64,000 nt of DNA from Clostridia bacterium (GTDB lineage Bacteria; Bacillota_A; Clostridia; Christensenellales; Aristaeellaceae), in assembly GCA_017530275.1 (NCBI GenBank), contig JAFXMP010000097.1, positions 1-64,000 of the forward strand. The letters are read 5' to 3'. This document shows positions 52,469 to 60,772 of this stretch, in pieces. Position numbers and translations under genes: made by a program. Numbering within the stretch: position 1 is the first letter of the stretch; every line of letters starts with the position of its first letter. Below the pieces are notes generated by a model that ran no database searches, was not told where the DNA came from, and was given only the letters and a program-made list of their open reading frames with translations.

Positions 52469-53313
52469 AGCTTTTCCAGCCGTTCTAAGCATTGGTACAG
52501 CCGCTCCAAATCGTCTTCGCTTTCGTATTGCAAAATGATTTTCCCGCGTTTGCGGTTGCCCTTAAACATGGTGCGCAGGCCGAAGGTTTCCCGCATGCGG
52601 CTCTCCATATCCTGCAATTCCAAGGGCAGGGGCCGGGGCGTGGGCTTTGGCTTATAAACCGGCTCCGGCTGAGCGGCTATCTTTTCCAGGGCGCGCACGC
52701 TCAAGCCTTCCAAAACCACCAACTGCGCCAATACCACTTGGCGTTTTTCATCCTCAATGCCTGCCAGCACCCGGGCGTGGCCCGCGCTGATGCGGCCCGC
52801 CATCACATCCTGCTGCACAGTTTCCGGAAGTGTCAGCAGGCGCAGGCTGTTGGCTACGGCGGGGCGGGATCTGCCCAGCCGCTTGGCCGCCTGCTCCTGA
52901 GTATAATGGCAGGCTTCCATAAACTGCTTCATGGCGCTGGCTTCCTCGATCGGATTCAGGTCCTCCCGCTGCAGGTTTTCGATCAGCGAGGCTTCCATCT
53001 GCTCGGCGGGGGTAAAATCCCGCACGATGCAGGGCACCGCGTCCAGGCCCGCTATGCGAGCGGCTCGGAAGCGCCTTTCTCCCGCCACGATGCGGTAGCG
53101 TCCATTCTGTTCCACCACCAGCAGGGGCTGCAGCACTCCCGCTTGCTGGATGGAATCCGCCAGCGACTGAAGGGATATTTCGTCAAAATCCCGCCGGGGC
53201 TGGTCCGGGTTCCGATCCAGCTCTGTAACGGCAATCATGCTCACCGTGTTTTCCAGATCATTGCTATCGGGCAGCAGGGCGTCCAGACCCCTTCCCAGGC
53301 CGTTCTTCTTCAT
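52465..53313 (-). CDS. parB: Chromosome partitioning protein ParB/Spo0J
   Basis: 282 residues. It binds parS sites and loads as a CTP-dependent clamp. The N-terminal nuclease-like domain has the ParB motifs NPDQPRRDFDE, LVVEQNGRYRIVAGERRFRAAR with the GERR CTP-binding box, and the helix-turn-helix YTQEQAAKRLGRSRPAVANSL; GRISAGHARVLAGI follows. The C-terminal dimer region (ILQYESEDDLERLYQCLERL) is intact. It is preceded by parA, but a palindromic repeat lies between them. Confidence 0.95.
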   Translation of the reverse strand: MKKNGLGRGLDALLPDSNDLENTVSMIAVTELDRNPDQPRRDFDEISLQSLADSIQQAGVLQPLLVVEQNGRYRIVAGERRFRAARIAGLDAVPCIVRDFTPAEQMEASLIENLQREDLNPIEEASAMKQFMEACHYTQEQAAKRLGRSRPAVANSLRLLTLPETVQQDVMAGRISAGHARVLAGIEDEKRQVVLAQLVVLEGLSVRALEKIAAQPEPVYKPKPTPRPLPLELQDMESRMRETFGLRTMFKGNRKRGKIILQYESEDDLERLYQCLERLEKL

Positions 53314-53381
53314 TTTGCGCTTTCACTCCATCCTGGATAGTTTTTACCCGGTCGATGCTAAAGGACACTTTCAATCAGAAT

Positions 53382-53495
53382 GAGAGTGGAGAGTGAAGAG
53401 TTGAGAGTTGAGATGTATTTTGTTTTAAAATCGATAGGGACTCAGTTTTGACCGACTATATAAATCTCAACTCTCCACTCTCAACTCTCAACTCT
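53382..53495. repeat. MITE-like palindromic repeat, copy 2 (between parA and parB)
   Basis: Left arm about 53382-53414 (purine-rich, ending GAGAGTTGAGAT) and right arm 53464-53495 (ATCTCAACTCTCCACTCTCA onward) flank about 49 bases ending ACTATATAAATCTC. The arms match copy 1 at 25953 almost base for base; the centres differ. It is inside the parAB transcript, so its hairpin could affect parB expression. Confidence 0.8.
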
Positions 53496-53532
53496 TTTGT
53501 AACTTAAAGCTTCCTTTCCGCGTCGTTTCCAG

Positions 53533-54294
53533 TTATTTTTTGTTCTTTTTAATGACCTCCTGCGACAGCGCCATATACGCCTCTGTGCCGGTGCTGCGGG
53601 GATCGTACATGTGGATGGGCAGGCCGTGGCTGGGCGCTTCGCCCAAGCGCACGGTGCGGGGCACGGTGGTTTTGAACAGCTGGGATTTGAAATGCTTTTT
53701 TACTTCCGCAACCACCTGCAAGCCCAAGTTCGTACGGCCGTCCAGCATGGTCAGCAGCACGCCCTCGATTTCCAGGCCGGGGTTCAATCCCCGCTTGACC
53801 CGCTGCACGGTGTTCATCAGGGCGGAGACCCCTTCCAAGGCGTAGTATTCGCATTGGATGGGGATCAGGATGCTCTGGGCGGCGGTGAGGGCGTTCACGG
53901 TGAGCAGCCCCAGGGAAGGCGGGCAGTCGATGATCAGAAAATCATACCGGGCGCGGATAGGTTCCAACGCCGCCCGCAGGCGGTATTCCCGGCGTTCTAT
54001 ATTGGCCAGCTCCAGTTCCGCCCCGGCCAGGCGGATATCCGAGGGGACCACACATAGTTTCTTCTGGCGCGTGGCTTCCACCGTGCTTTCGATGGTGCAA
54101 TCCCCCAACAGCGCTTCATAAACCGTTTTCTCTCCTGCCCGGACACCCAGGCCGCTGCTGGCGTTGCCCTGGGGGTCCAAATCCACCAGCAGGGTATTCT
54201 TTCCCGCCTCGGCAAGACAAGCCGCTAAATTCACGGCGGTGGTCGTTTTGCCCACGCCGCCCTTCTGGTTGGCGATACAGATGATTTTGCCCAT
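53533..54294 (-). CDS. parA: Chromosome partitioning ATPase ParA/Soj
   Basis: 253 residues. Deviant Walker A NQKGGVGKTTTAVNL (9-23), Walker A' LLVDLDPQGNASSG, Walker B YDFLIIDCPPSLGLL, and RTNLGLQVVAEVKKHF near the end define the Soj/ParA family that positions chromosome origins with ParB. Chromosomal parAB often lies near the replication origin, but rnpA, gid and jag are not in view. The start lacks a strong ribosome site (AGGATCTGATT upstream). Confidence 0.95.
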   Translation of the reverse strand: MGKIICIANQKGGVGKTTTAVNLAACLAEAGKNTLLVDLDPQGNASSGLGVRAGEKTVYEALLGDCTIESTVEATRQKKLCVVPSDIRLAGAELELANIERREYRLRAALEPIRARYDFLIIDCPPSLGLLTVNALTAAQSILIPIQCEYYALEGVSALMNTVQRVKRGLNPGLEIEGVLLTMLDGRTNLGLQVVAEVKKHFKSQLFKTTVPRTVRLGEAPSHGLPIHMYDPRSTGTEAYMALSQEVIKKNKK

Positions 54295-54324
54295 ATAAAT
54301 CAGATCCTTTATTTTATAGGTAGT

Positions 54325-54801
54325 TTATTGCAGCCATTCCCGCCACCTGAAGGCGGGATAGCAGCCTTTGGCTACAGACGCGATGGCGGATAGCTCCTCC
54401 CGGGTCTGGAGGGGTGCAAAGCGGGTGTACAGCGCCCGCAGGGCGGAAAGGCTGGGATGGCTCATGGAGTATTCCCGCAGATAGCGCAGGTGCCTTTCGT
54501 CTACAGGCAATTCCAAAAAGGGGAGCAGCATCAGTTCGTCGGCCATGGCTGCAAAGTCCTCAAGCCTCGAACGCACCCACGTGCCGTCCTCCAGGCCGAT
54601 GAGCATTTTTCCTCCCGTGGCCTCCCGCACAGCGTAAAACAGCAGGCTGTCCAGTTCTCCGGCCAGATCATCCCTTTTGCCTCCAATGGAAAAGCCGTTC
54701 AGCCGCCCGGCGATTTCGCGCACCGCAGGCGAAAGCTTTTCCAGCAGCGGTCCGCCCAGCCAGGGCTTGAGCACGATCATCACCTGTGCCTGGGAAACCA
54801 T
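54325..54801 (-). CDS. Hypothetical protein upstream of parA
   Basis: 158 residues, not recognised. It starts MVSQAQVMIVLKPWLGGPLL and has GGKRDDLAGELDSLLFYAV, GGKMLIGLEDGTWVRSRLED and an alpha-helical C-terminal half rich in Leu and Arg. No signal peptide or membrane segment is seen. It has a good GGTGGAGGG site. It is 30 bases before parA on the same strand, so it probably shares the transcript and may act in chromosome or cell-cycle work; that is inference. Confidence 0.7.
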   Translation of the reverse strand: MVSQAQVMIVLKPWLGGPLLEKLSPAVREIAGRLNGFSIGGKRDDLAGELDSLLFYAVREATGGKMLIGLEDGTWVRSRLEDFAAMADELMLLPFLELPVDERHLRYLREYSMSHPSLSALRALYTRFAPLQTREELSAIASVAKGCYPAFRWREWLQ

Positions 54802-54841
54802 GGGCCCTCCACCTCTTTTGTAACTGTGAAAAATGAGAGGA

Positions 54842-55867
54842 TCAGTTGAAGCCGAAGATTTTCCGGCTGATATTGTAGCCGGCGACCGTTACTGTCCGGC
54901 CGAAGCGCCCCGGCAGATGCATCAGCCGTCCCAGCAGGCCATGGCGCAGATGGCGGTATACCTTGGGGTTTTCCTTTTGAATGTAAGCCCACAGTTCCTT
55001 TTTCTTTCGCAGGTTTTCTTCCGTTCCGCTTTTGGTGAGCAGCACGGAGGACACGGTGGTCACGATCTCCAGGAAATTCAGCATATACCGGCGCTTGTGC
55101 ACGTCGTCCACCTGGAAGGGGTCCACCTGATTCACCAGCATCCGGTTCACCAGCAATGCCTGATCGATGCGCCGGAGCATCACCTGTTCCTGTACGGACT
55201 GATCCTCCCGGCCGATGAAGTAATGGTAGAAATCCACATCCAGGTAATACATTTTTTCCACGTTTTTCAGCGGTACATACACGTACAGCTCATCCACGTA
55301 AAAGGTATGCCTGGGCAGCTCCATCCCGCAGTCCCGCAGAAGCTTTGTGCGATAGATCACCGAGTGCATCAGCATATACTGGCTTTTGCGGAAATGCCTG
55401 GTTTCCTCCCAGCCGAACACCCGATGCTGGGGCAGGGCGTGGTGATAGCTCATCACATGCTTGTGAGCCGCGCCTGCCTTGTCATAAATGAAATTGCTCA
55501 CCAGCATATCGATCTGCCGGTCCGGCGATGAAAAATCTTTCAGGGTTTCCAGAACTCTGGGATACGCTTCCCCGTCCGCCCAGTCGTCGCTGTCCACCAC
55601 CTTGAAATACAAGCCGGATGCGTTTTTCAGCCCCGTCATCACCGCGTCGCCGTGGCCGCCGTTTTCCTGGTGGATGGCCTTTACGACGCCTGGATAGCGC
55701 CGTTCGTAATCGTCGGCGATCCGGGCGGTATCATCCTTTGAGCCGTCGTCCACCACCAGGATCTCCACCTGCTCGCCCCCGGGCAGCAGCGATTCGATGG
55801 CGTGGGCCATATAATCCTGTGAATTATAGCAGGGAACTGCAATCGATAACAGTTTCACGCCCCTCAT
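54842..55867 (-). CDS. GT2-family glycosyltransferase
   Basis: 341 residues. The GT-A fold start LSIAVPCYNSQDYMAHAIES, then EILVVDDGSKDDTARI, GGHGDAVMTGLKNA and VVDSDDWAD (the DxD-type metal motif) identify family 2. The C-terminal half is helical and ends in basic residues near a possible membrane-proximal patch (LGRLMHLPGRFGRTV). Donor and acceptor sugars are unknown. It is the only glycosyltransferase in the window, 14 kb from the capsule-type kinase. The probable start is preceded by AGATGAGG. Confidence 0.88.
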   Translation of the reverse strand: MRGVKLLSIAVPCYNSQDYMAHAIESLLPGGEQVEILVVDDGSKDDTARIADDYERRYPGVVKAIHQENGGHGDAVMTGLKNASGLYFKVVDSDDWADGEAYPRVLETLKDFSSPDRQIDMLVSNFIYDKAGAAHKHVMSYHHALPQHRVFGWEETRHFRKSQYMLMHSVIYRTKLLRDCGMELPRHTFYVDELYVYVPLKNVEKMYYLDVDFYHYFIGREDQSVQEQVMLRRIDQALLVNRMLVNQVDPFQVDDVHKRRYMLNFLEIVTTVSSVLLTKSGTEENLRKKKELWAYIQKENPKVYRHLRHGLLGRLMHLPGRFGRTVTVAGYNISRKIFGFN

Positions 55868-56222
55868 CTCCCGCAGTGGTATCGTCTGTCACCCTTCTAT
55901 TATACATGATTTTTCCCGGAAAGGAAACCACTTTATGATCGTTCTGCCCAGCAAACCATAGATAAAAGTCTGTTTTACCTGTAACATCTCCATTATGTCA
56001 TAGTCCAGGAAAAGCGTCAAGGGGCATTTCTCCGGTTTCTGGGAAGTGCATTCCCGATCATTTGTCGGTTTTTTGGAAAAAGTGGCGAACGAGCGCCGGA
56101 ATTAATGGAATTTTACCAAGAAAGTAGCAAATGATTCCCATAAAGATGGTGAAAAGGAGGAATTTCCGCTCACACGTCGAATAAAGCACAGCAAATGCAG
56201 TAAAGGCAAAGGAGAAGCATGC
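55868..56222. other. Divergent intergenic region between GT2 and mreB
   Basis: No gene seen. A TATAAT on the minus strand (about 55899-55904) may serve the GT2 gene, but no good -35 is present. On the plus strand a free-standing AAAAGGAGG at 56152-56160 has no start codon at usual distance; the mreB site AAAGGAG follows at 56209. Confidence 0.4.
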
Positions 56223-57251
56223 ATGGCAACGGTTCTGGACATGGGCGTCGATCTGGGTACGGCCAGCGTCGTCATTTACGGCAAAGGGAAGGATGTGGTG
56301 CTCAACGAGCCCGCCGTGATCGCCTTTGACCGGGAAACCCGCAATGTGCTGGCAGTGGGCGAAGAAGCCCGCCGCATGATGGGCCGCACGCCCAGCAACA
56401 TTGCCGCCATCCGCCCTTTGCAGAACGGCATGGTGGCCGATATGGACATGGCCTGCACCATGCTGCGCTATTTCGTGGGCCGGGTGGTGGGCAAACGCCT
56501 GATCGGCGGCCCCCGCATCCTGATTTCCGTACCCACGGGCGTAAACGATATGGAAAAGCACCGCATCACCACCAGCCTGTTTGAAACCGGCGCGCGCCGC
56601 ACGCAGCTGATTGACCGGCCCATTGCCGCCGCCATCGGCGCGGGCCTGCCCATTGGAGAAGCCTATGGGGAAATGATCGTGGATATCGGCGGCGGGACTG
56701 CGGATATCGCCGTGCTTTCCCAGGGGCAGATCATCGCCAGCAACCGGGAATCCGTCAATCAGATTGGCAGCGACGCTTTCGACGACGCCATCATCCGTTA
56801 TATCCGCCGCAAGCACAATCTGCTCATCGGCGTACCCACCGCCGAGGATCTGAAAATCAGCATCGGCTCCGCCCTGCCCCGCAACGAACAGTTTTATATG
56901 GAAATCACCGGGCGCAACCTGATTTCCGGCCTGCCCAAAATCATGCGCATCACCAGCGACGAGATCACCGAAGCCCTGGAAGATCCCCTGCACAGCCTGC
57001 TGGAAGCCATTCAGGCCGTGCTGGAAAAAACCCCCGCCGAGCTGCTGGCCGATATTTTTGAAACCGGCCTCACTCTCACCGGCGGCGGCGCGTTGCTCTC
57101 CGGCCTCACCGAGGCCATCTCCTTGGCTCTCAAGGTAAATTGCCATCTGGCCGAATATCCCCAGGAATGCGTGGCGCGGGGCTGCGGCCTGACATTGGAA
57201 AACTGGAACGAATATGGGAAATACCTGAACGACCGGCGCAAGAGACGGTAA
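56223..57251 (+). CDS. mreB: MreB-like rod-shape actin homologue
   Basis: 342 residues of the bacterial actin family that organises lateral wall synthesis under the membrane. Phosphate 1 loop MGVDLGTASVVIYG, connect and phosphate 2 loop MIVDIGGGTADIAVLSQG, and adenosine motif LTGGGALLSGL are present, with the MreB-type PSNIAAIRPLQNGMVADMDM. AAAGGAG lies upstream. It stands alone without mreCD and ends in a strong terminator, so it may be a secondary paralogue (Mbl/MreBH-like). Confidence 0.93.
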   Translation: MATVLDMGVDLGTASVVIYGKGKDVVLNEPAVIAFDRETRNVLAVGEEARRMMGRTPSNIAAIRPLQNGMVADMDMACTMLRYFVGRVVGKRLIGGPRILISVPTGVNDMEKHRITTSLFETGARRTQLIDRPIAAAIGAGLPIGEAYGEMIVDIGGGTADIAVLSQGQIIASNRESVNQIGSDAFDDAIIRYIRRKHNLLIGVPTAEDLKISIGSALPRNEQFYMEITGRNLISGLPKIMRITSDEITEALEDPLHSLLEAIQAVLEKTPAELLADIFETGLTLTGGGALLSGLTEAISLALKVNCHLAEYPQECVARGCGLTLENWNEYGKYLNDRRKRR

Positions 57252-57266
57252 CCGGAAAAATGAGAG

Positions 57267-57291
57267 CGCGGAAAAATTCCGCGTTTTTTTT
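57267..57291 (+). terminator. Terminator after mreB
   Basis: CGCGGAA (57267-57273), loop AAA, TTCCGCG (57277-57283), then eight T. A classic intrinsic terminator. Confidence 0.9.
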
Positions 57292-57383
57292 CGCCGATTT
57301 AAGGTTCTTTTAAACTTGCCGTGGATAATGATAGGCGTAACAGAAACAGCCCTTTGGTATGCGGAAAGGAGACTGAACGCTGC

Positions 57384-57986
57384 ATGAACATTTTATTGGC
57401 GGATTCCAATCGGGATTTGCTTCAGTGCTATCAGAAGCTGCTTGGTATGGACGGCCATTCAGTCACCACGGTGTTCGACGGGACCCAGGTGCTTTCCCTG
57501 CTGGCGCCGGAGAAATATGATATCGCCATTTTGGAAGAAGCTCTGCCCCGCGTCGATCTTGCGCAGATCTTGCAGGCTCTGGAAAAGGACCGCATTCCGG
57601 CGATCGTGCTGGCAAGCGGGACCGTGACGGTGAGCACCCTGCTGGGAGCATCCTTGCCCAACGCCTATCTTTCCTTTCCCTTCCTCCCTTCGGATTTGAT
57701 TCAGCTGATGGAGGAAGTGATGGAAAAGGCGCGGTCGGCGGAAACCCTGAACTTCTGCGGCGCGGAAGTGGACGTATCCGGATTTTGCTTTACCGGCACC
57801 GCCACGCGCCTGACCAACGGGGAAATCGATCTGCTGAAAGAGTTAAAGAATCCGCGGCGAACGGCGGGAAAACGGACCCGCATCATGATCCAGGCGCTGA
57901 ACGAGAAGCTGAAAACCATCGGAAAACCTGCGCGGATCGTTTACGAAATGGAGAAAGGGTACAGGCTGGTGAACAGATATGATTAA
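57384..57986 (+). CDS. OmpR-like response regulator with a non-phosphorylatable receiver
   Basis: 200 residues. The receiver (1-118) keeps the fold (MNILLADSNRDLLQCYQKLL, AYLSFPFLPSDLI) but key residues are changed. The phospho-acceptor Asp is Glu51 in IAILEEALP, one of the acidic pair is Ser8 (ADSN), the Thr/Ser switch is Ala77 (VLASG), and the conserved Lys is Phe98 (SFPF). The C-terminal winged helix resembles OmpR/PhoB (LTNGEIDLLKEL, RIMIQALNEKLKTIG, IVYEMEKGYRLV). AAAGGAG precedes ATG 57384. It overlaps the sensor gene by eight bases. It is probably constitutively folded and controlled by contact rather than phosphorylation. Confidence 0.85.
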   Translation: MNILLADSNRDLLQCYQKLLGMDGHSVTTVFDGTQVLSLLAPEKYDIAILEEALPRVDLAQILQALEKDRIPAIVLASGTVTVSTLLGASLPNAYLSFPFLPSDLIQLMEEVMEKARSAETLNFCGAEVDVSGFCFTGTATRLTNGEIDLLKELKNPRRTAGKRTRIMIQALNEKLKTIGKPARIVYEMEKGYRLVNRYD

Positions 57987-59292
57987 AACGAGGAAACGGT
58001 TCGTCATTTTTGCCGCGCTCTGCGTGTTCGTGCTGCTGTTCGTGCTGTTGGGAATCATCAACGGCGTGAACTTCACCATGGCCAGCGAGGACGCCGATCA
58101 ACTGACCGAGATGCTGGCGCAGCAGCGGGGCGTGTTTGGCAATCCAGCGCTGCCTGTCCCGGACCTCCAGGGCATCACGCCCCCGGAAGGCGTTATTCCC
58201 CCGGAAGGAATCACGCCCCCGGAAGGCATGACACCCCCGTCCATCGATCCCCAGGGCAATCCGCCGGAAGGTTTCTTCCCCGGTTTCATGGGCCCCATGG
58301 GCCCCAATTCCCCGGAAATGGAGTCCTCCCTGCGCTACTTCACGTTCTCGTTTGACAAAGAGGGAAACGCAGAGTTAGTCGCTCTGCAAATCAGCGCGGT
58401 AACGGAGGAGGAAGCCCTCACCTGGGCCTGTTCCCTGCTTGGAGAGCAAAAAACGGGCTGGACGCGCGGCACCTACCGCTACCGGGTCTATAAGAACGAC
58501 GGCATAAAATACGTCACCGTGATCGACCAGGGGCGTGAACTGCTGCCCTGCTTCCGCATCCTGCTGATTTCCGGCATCGGGCTGATCGTGGGGATGATCG
58601 CCAGCTACATTGCCCTCATGTACATCGGCAAAAGGCTCTTTCAGCCCCTGGAGGAAGCGGACAGGAAGCAGAAGCGCTTTATCGCCAAGGCGGAAAAGGA
58701 ATTCAAGGTGCCCCTTACCATCATTAACGCCAACACGGAGATCATGGAACGGGAGATGGGCGAAACGGAGCAGACCCAGTCCATCAACCGGCAGGTGAAG
58801 CAGATGATCGGCCTGGTCAAGAACCTGTCCACCGTGGGCGTGTTCGACGAAAAAGAGCTCACCATGCTCCAATGCGATCTGTCCGCCCTGGCCCAAGCGG
58901 CGGGGGACGCTGCGAAAGCCCGGTTTGAGGAAAAGGGTCTCAGGCTGACGATTGCAGCCGATCAGCCTGCGGCAGTCTTAGGCGACAGCGAAGCCATGAA
59001 CGACCTGATCTCCGAGCTGCTGGACAACCAGCTCAAATTCGCCTCTGCCTGGGCGGAACTCAAGGTGGTGCAGAAGGACGGCCACAGCGTGATCACCGCA
59101 TCCAATGATACGGCGCTTCCCAATGGCAATCTGGACCAGGCGTTCGACCGCTTCACAAGGCTTTCCAACGCCGGAGGCGTACCCGGCGTGGGCTTGGGCC
59201 TGAGCCACGTGAAGGAAATCGCGCGGGCTCACAACGGGCGGGTCAGCGCCAAGGCGGCGGATGGTGCATTTATCCTCCGCGTGATCCTGTAA
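57979..59292 (+). CDS. Sensor kinase homologue lacking the phosphoacceptor histidine
   Basis: 437 residues: membrane helix (about 7-29), extracytoplasmic domain (30-190) with a Pro-rich tandem PPEG stretch (about 65-100), membrane helix (194-216), dimerisation helices, and an ATPase-like domain. The H-box reads RFIAKAEKEFKVPLTII: the expected Ser-His is Glu239-Lys240, so the His is gone. The N-box is weakly kept (ELLDNQLKFA), the D-x-G-x-G box is absent as in some Firmicute kinases, and G2 is kept (GVGLGLSHVKEIA). It likely binds nucleotide and signals by shape. Its partner regulator has also lost its Asp. Confidence 0.85.
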   Translation: MIKTRKRFVIFAALCVFVLLFVLLGIINGVNFTMASEDADQLTEMLAQQRGVFGNPALPVPDLQGITPPEGVIPPEGITPPEGMTPPSIDPQGNPPEGFFPGFMGPMGPNSPEMESSLRYFTFSFDKEGNAELVALQISAVTEEEALTWACSLLGEQKTGWTRGTYRYRVYKNDGIKYVTVIDQGRELLPCFRILLISGIGLIVGMIASYIALMYIGKRLFQPLEEADRKQKRFIAKAEKEFKVPLTIINANTEIMEREMGETEQTQSINRQVKQMIGLVKNLSTVGVFDEKELTMLQCDLSALAQAAGDAAKARFEEKGLRLTIAADQPAAVLGDSEAMNDLISELLDNQLKFASAWAELKVVQKDGHSVITASNDTALPNGNLDQAFDRFTRLSNAGGVPGVGLGLSHVKEIARAHNGRVSAKAADGAFILRVIL

Positions 59293-59308
59293 GACGGGAG
59301 GCGGCAGT

Positions 59309-60016
59309 ATGGCAGGACCCATCGTCGTGATGAAGCGCTATGAGCTGAAATACCTGCTGGACGGCGCGCAGACCGATTTTCTGGTAAAAAAGCTGGAGGG
59401 CCACATGAAGCTGGACCAATACGGCCGCACCTCCATCGCATCCTTATACTACGACACCCCCAATTATCAGCTGATCCGCACCTCGGTGGAAAAGCCCCCC
59501 TTCAAGGAAAAAATCCGTCTGCGCTCCTACGGATTGGCCACCCGGGAATCTCCCGTATTCCTGGAACTCAAGCGCAAGGCATACGGCATCGTGTATAAGC
59601 GCCGGGTGCAGACCACCATTCCCCTGGTGGAAAAGTTTTTCGCGGGCAGCGGCGATATCTGCGCCCCCGGGCAGATCAACCGGGAGATCACCTATTTTCG
59701 GGATTACTACCAGACGCTGGTGCCTGCCTGCCTGATCATTTACGACCGGGAAGCGTTCTTTGAGCCGGGTGGCGACCTGCGCCTGACCATCGATTATAAC
59801 CCGCGCTACCGCACCGATCATTTGGACCTGACCTATTCCATGGACGGCCTTCCCCTTCGTCCGCCGGGACACACCATCCTGGAAATCAAGGTGCAGGAGG
59901 CCATGCCCCTGTGGCTGACCCATATTTTGGACGAAGGGCAGATTTACAAAAACAGCTTTTCCAAATACGGCGAAGCGTTCCGGCAGCAGCTGCTGAACGC
60001 CCGAAAAGCAGGATGA
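59309..60016 (+). CDS. VTC-domain (polyphosphate polymerase-like) protein
   Basis: 235 residues with the VTC tunnel fold: MKRYELKYLLDGAQTDFL, SIASLYYDTPNYQLIR, IRLRSYG, VFLELKRKAYGIVYKRRV, and TILEIKVQEAMPLWL carry the basic and acidic residues that line the active site of yeast Vtc4-type polymerases. No SPX or membrane part. It follows the sensor gene by 16 bases with GGGAGG. VTC genes next to DUF4956 genes are a recurring pair in Firmicutes. The reaction here (polyphosphate or other) is untested. Confidence 0.87.
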   Translation: MAGPIVVMKRYELKYLLDGAQTDFLVKKLEGHMKLDQYGRTSIASLYYDTPNYQLIRTSVEKPPFKEKIRLRSYGLATRESPVFLELKRKAYGIVYKRRVQTTIPLVEKFFAGSGDICAPGQINREITYFRDYYQTLVPACLIIYDREAFFEPGGDLRLTIDYNPRYRTDHLDLTYSMDGLPLRPPGHTILEIKVQEAMPLWLTHILDEGQIYKNSFSKYGEAFRQQLLNARKAG

Positions 60017-60037
60017 CAGAAAGAGAGGCTTCTAAAA

Positions 60038-60709
60038 ATGTTCGATTCTATTTATTCCGCTTCCGTCACTCCCAGCCAGTTTTTGATCATGGCTGCCGCT
60101 TCCCTGGTTTCCGGCATTCTTTTCTCCTGGCTCATGAGCTTCCGTATCCGCGCCAAGAGCCGCTTCTTCATCGTCACCTCCATCATGCCCTTCGTGGTGG
60201 GCATGGTGCTCACATTCGTCAGCGGGAACATCGGCGCGGCGGTGGGCTTCGGCGGCGCGCTGGCCCTGACCCGGTTCCGTTCCGCCCAGGGCAGCGCGGA
60301 CGAGATCGCGGCCATCCTCATTGCCATGGCGGCCGGCGTGGCCTTCGGTATGGGCTATATCGCCTACGGCGTGCTGGCCTTGGCGGCTATGGGCGTCATT
60401 TTCCTGGCGCTGTCCAGCGTCAAGCTGTTCGACCACGCCTCCATGCAGGAGGACAAGCTGCTGAGAATCACCATCCCCGAATCCCTGGATTACGCCCGGG
60501 TGTTCGACGATACCTTCGCCCACTATCTCAAGAGCGTTGAAAACGCGGGAGTCAAAACCACCGGCATGGGCAGCATGTTCCGCCTGTCCTTCAAGATCAG
60601 GATGAAGAACCCCGCCGAGGAAAAGGAACTGATCGACGAACTGCGCACCAAGAACGGCAACCTGGAGATTTCCATCCTGCCCTACGCCGAACCTCAGAAT
60701 CAGCTGTAA
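60038..60709 (+). CDS. DUF4956-family membrane protein
   Basis: 223 residues. Four membrane helices in the N-terminal part (about 14-33, 45-64, 86-104, 106-126) with a conserved GFGGALALTRFRSAQGSADEI (cited in two parts: GFGGALALTRFR and AQGSADEI) between them, then a soluble C-terminal domain of ferredoxin-like pattern (LLRITIPESLDYARVFDD, FRLSFKIRMKNPAEEKEL). Matches DUF4956, often encoded with VTC proteins and CotH kinases. No CotH gene is present here. Function unknown; probably a membrane partner of the VTC protein. Confidence 0.88.
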   Translation: MFDSIYSASVTPSQFLIMAAASLVSGILFSWLMSFRIRAKSRFFIVTSIMPFVVGMVLTFVSGNIGAAVGFGGALALTRFRSAQGSADEIAAILIAMAAGVAFGMGYIAYGVLALAAMGVIFLALSSVKLFDHASMQEDKLLRITIPESLDYARVFDDTFAHYLKSVENAGVKTTGMGSMFRLSFKIRMKNPAEEKELIDELRTKNGNLEISILPYAEPQNQL

Positions 60710-60772
60710 TATCCAAAGCATATTGCAACAGCCATACCCATTTGCCGGCATGGCTGTTTGACTGCTCGTGTC

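Noticed and set aside
51251..52492. Antibiotic-resistance beta-lactamase
   Set aside because: The motifs fit the broad class C-fold serine hydrolases (esterases and peptidases) as well; nothing in the context supports resistance.
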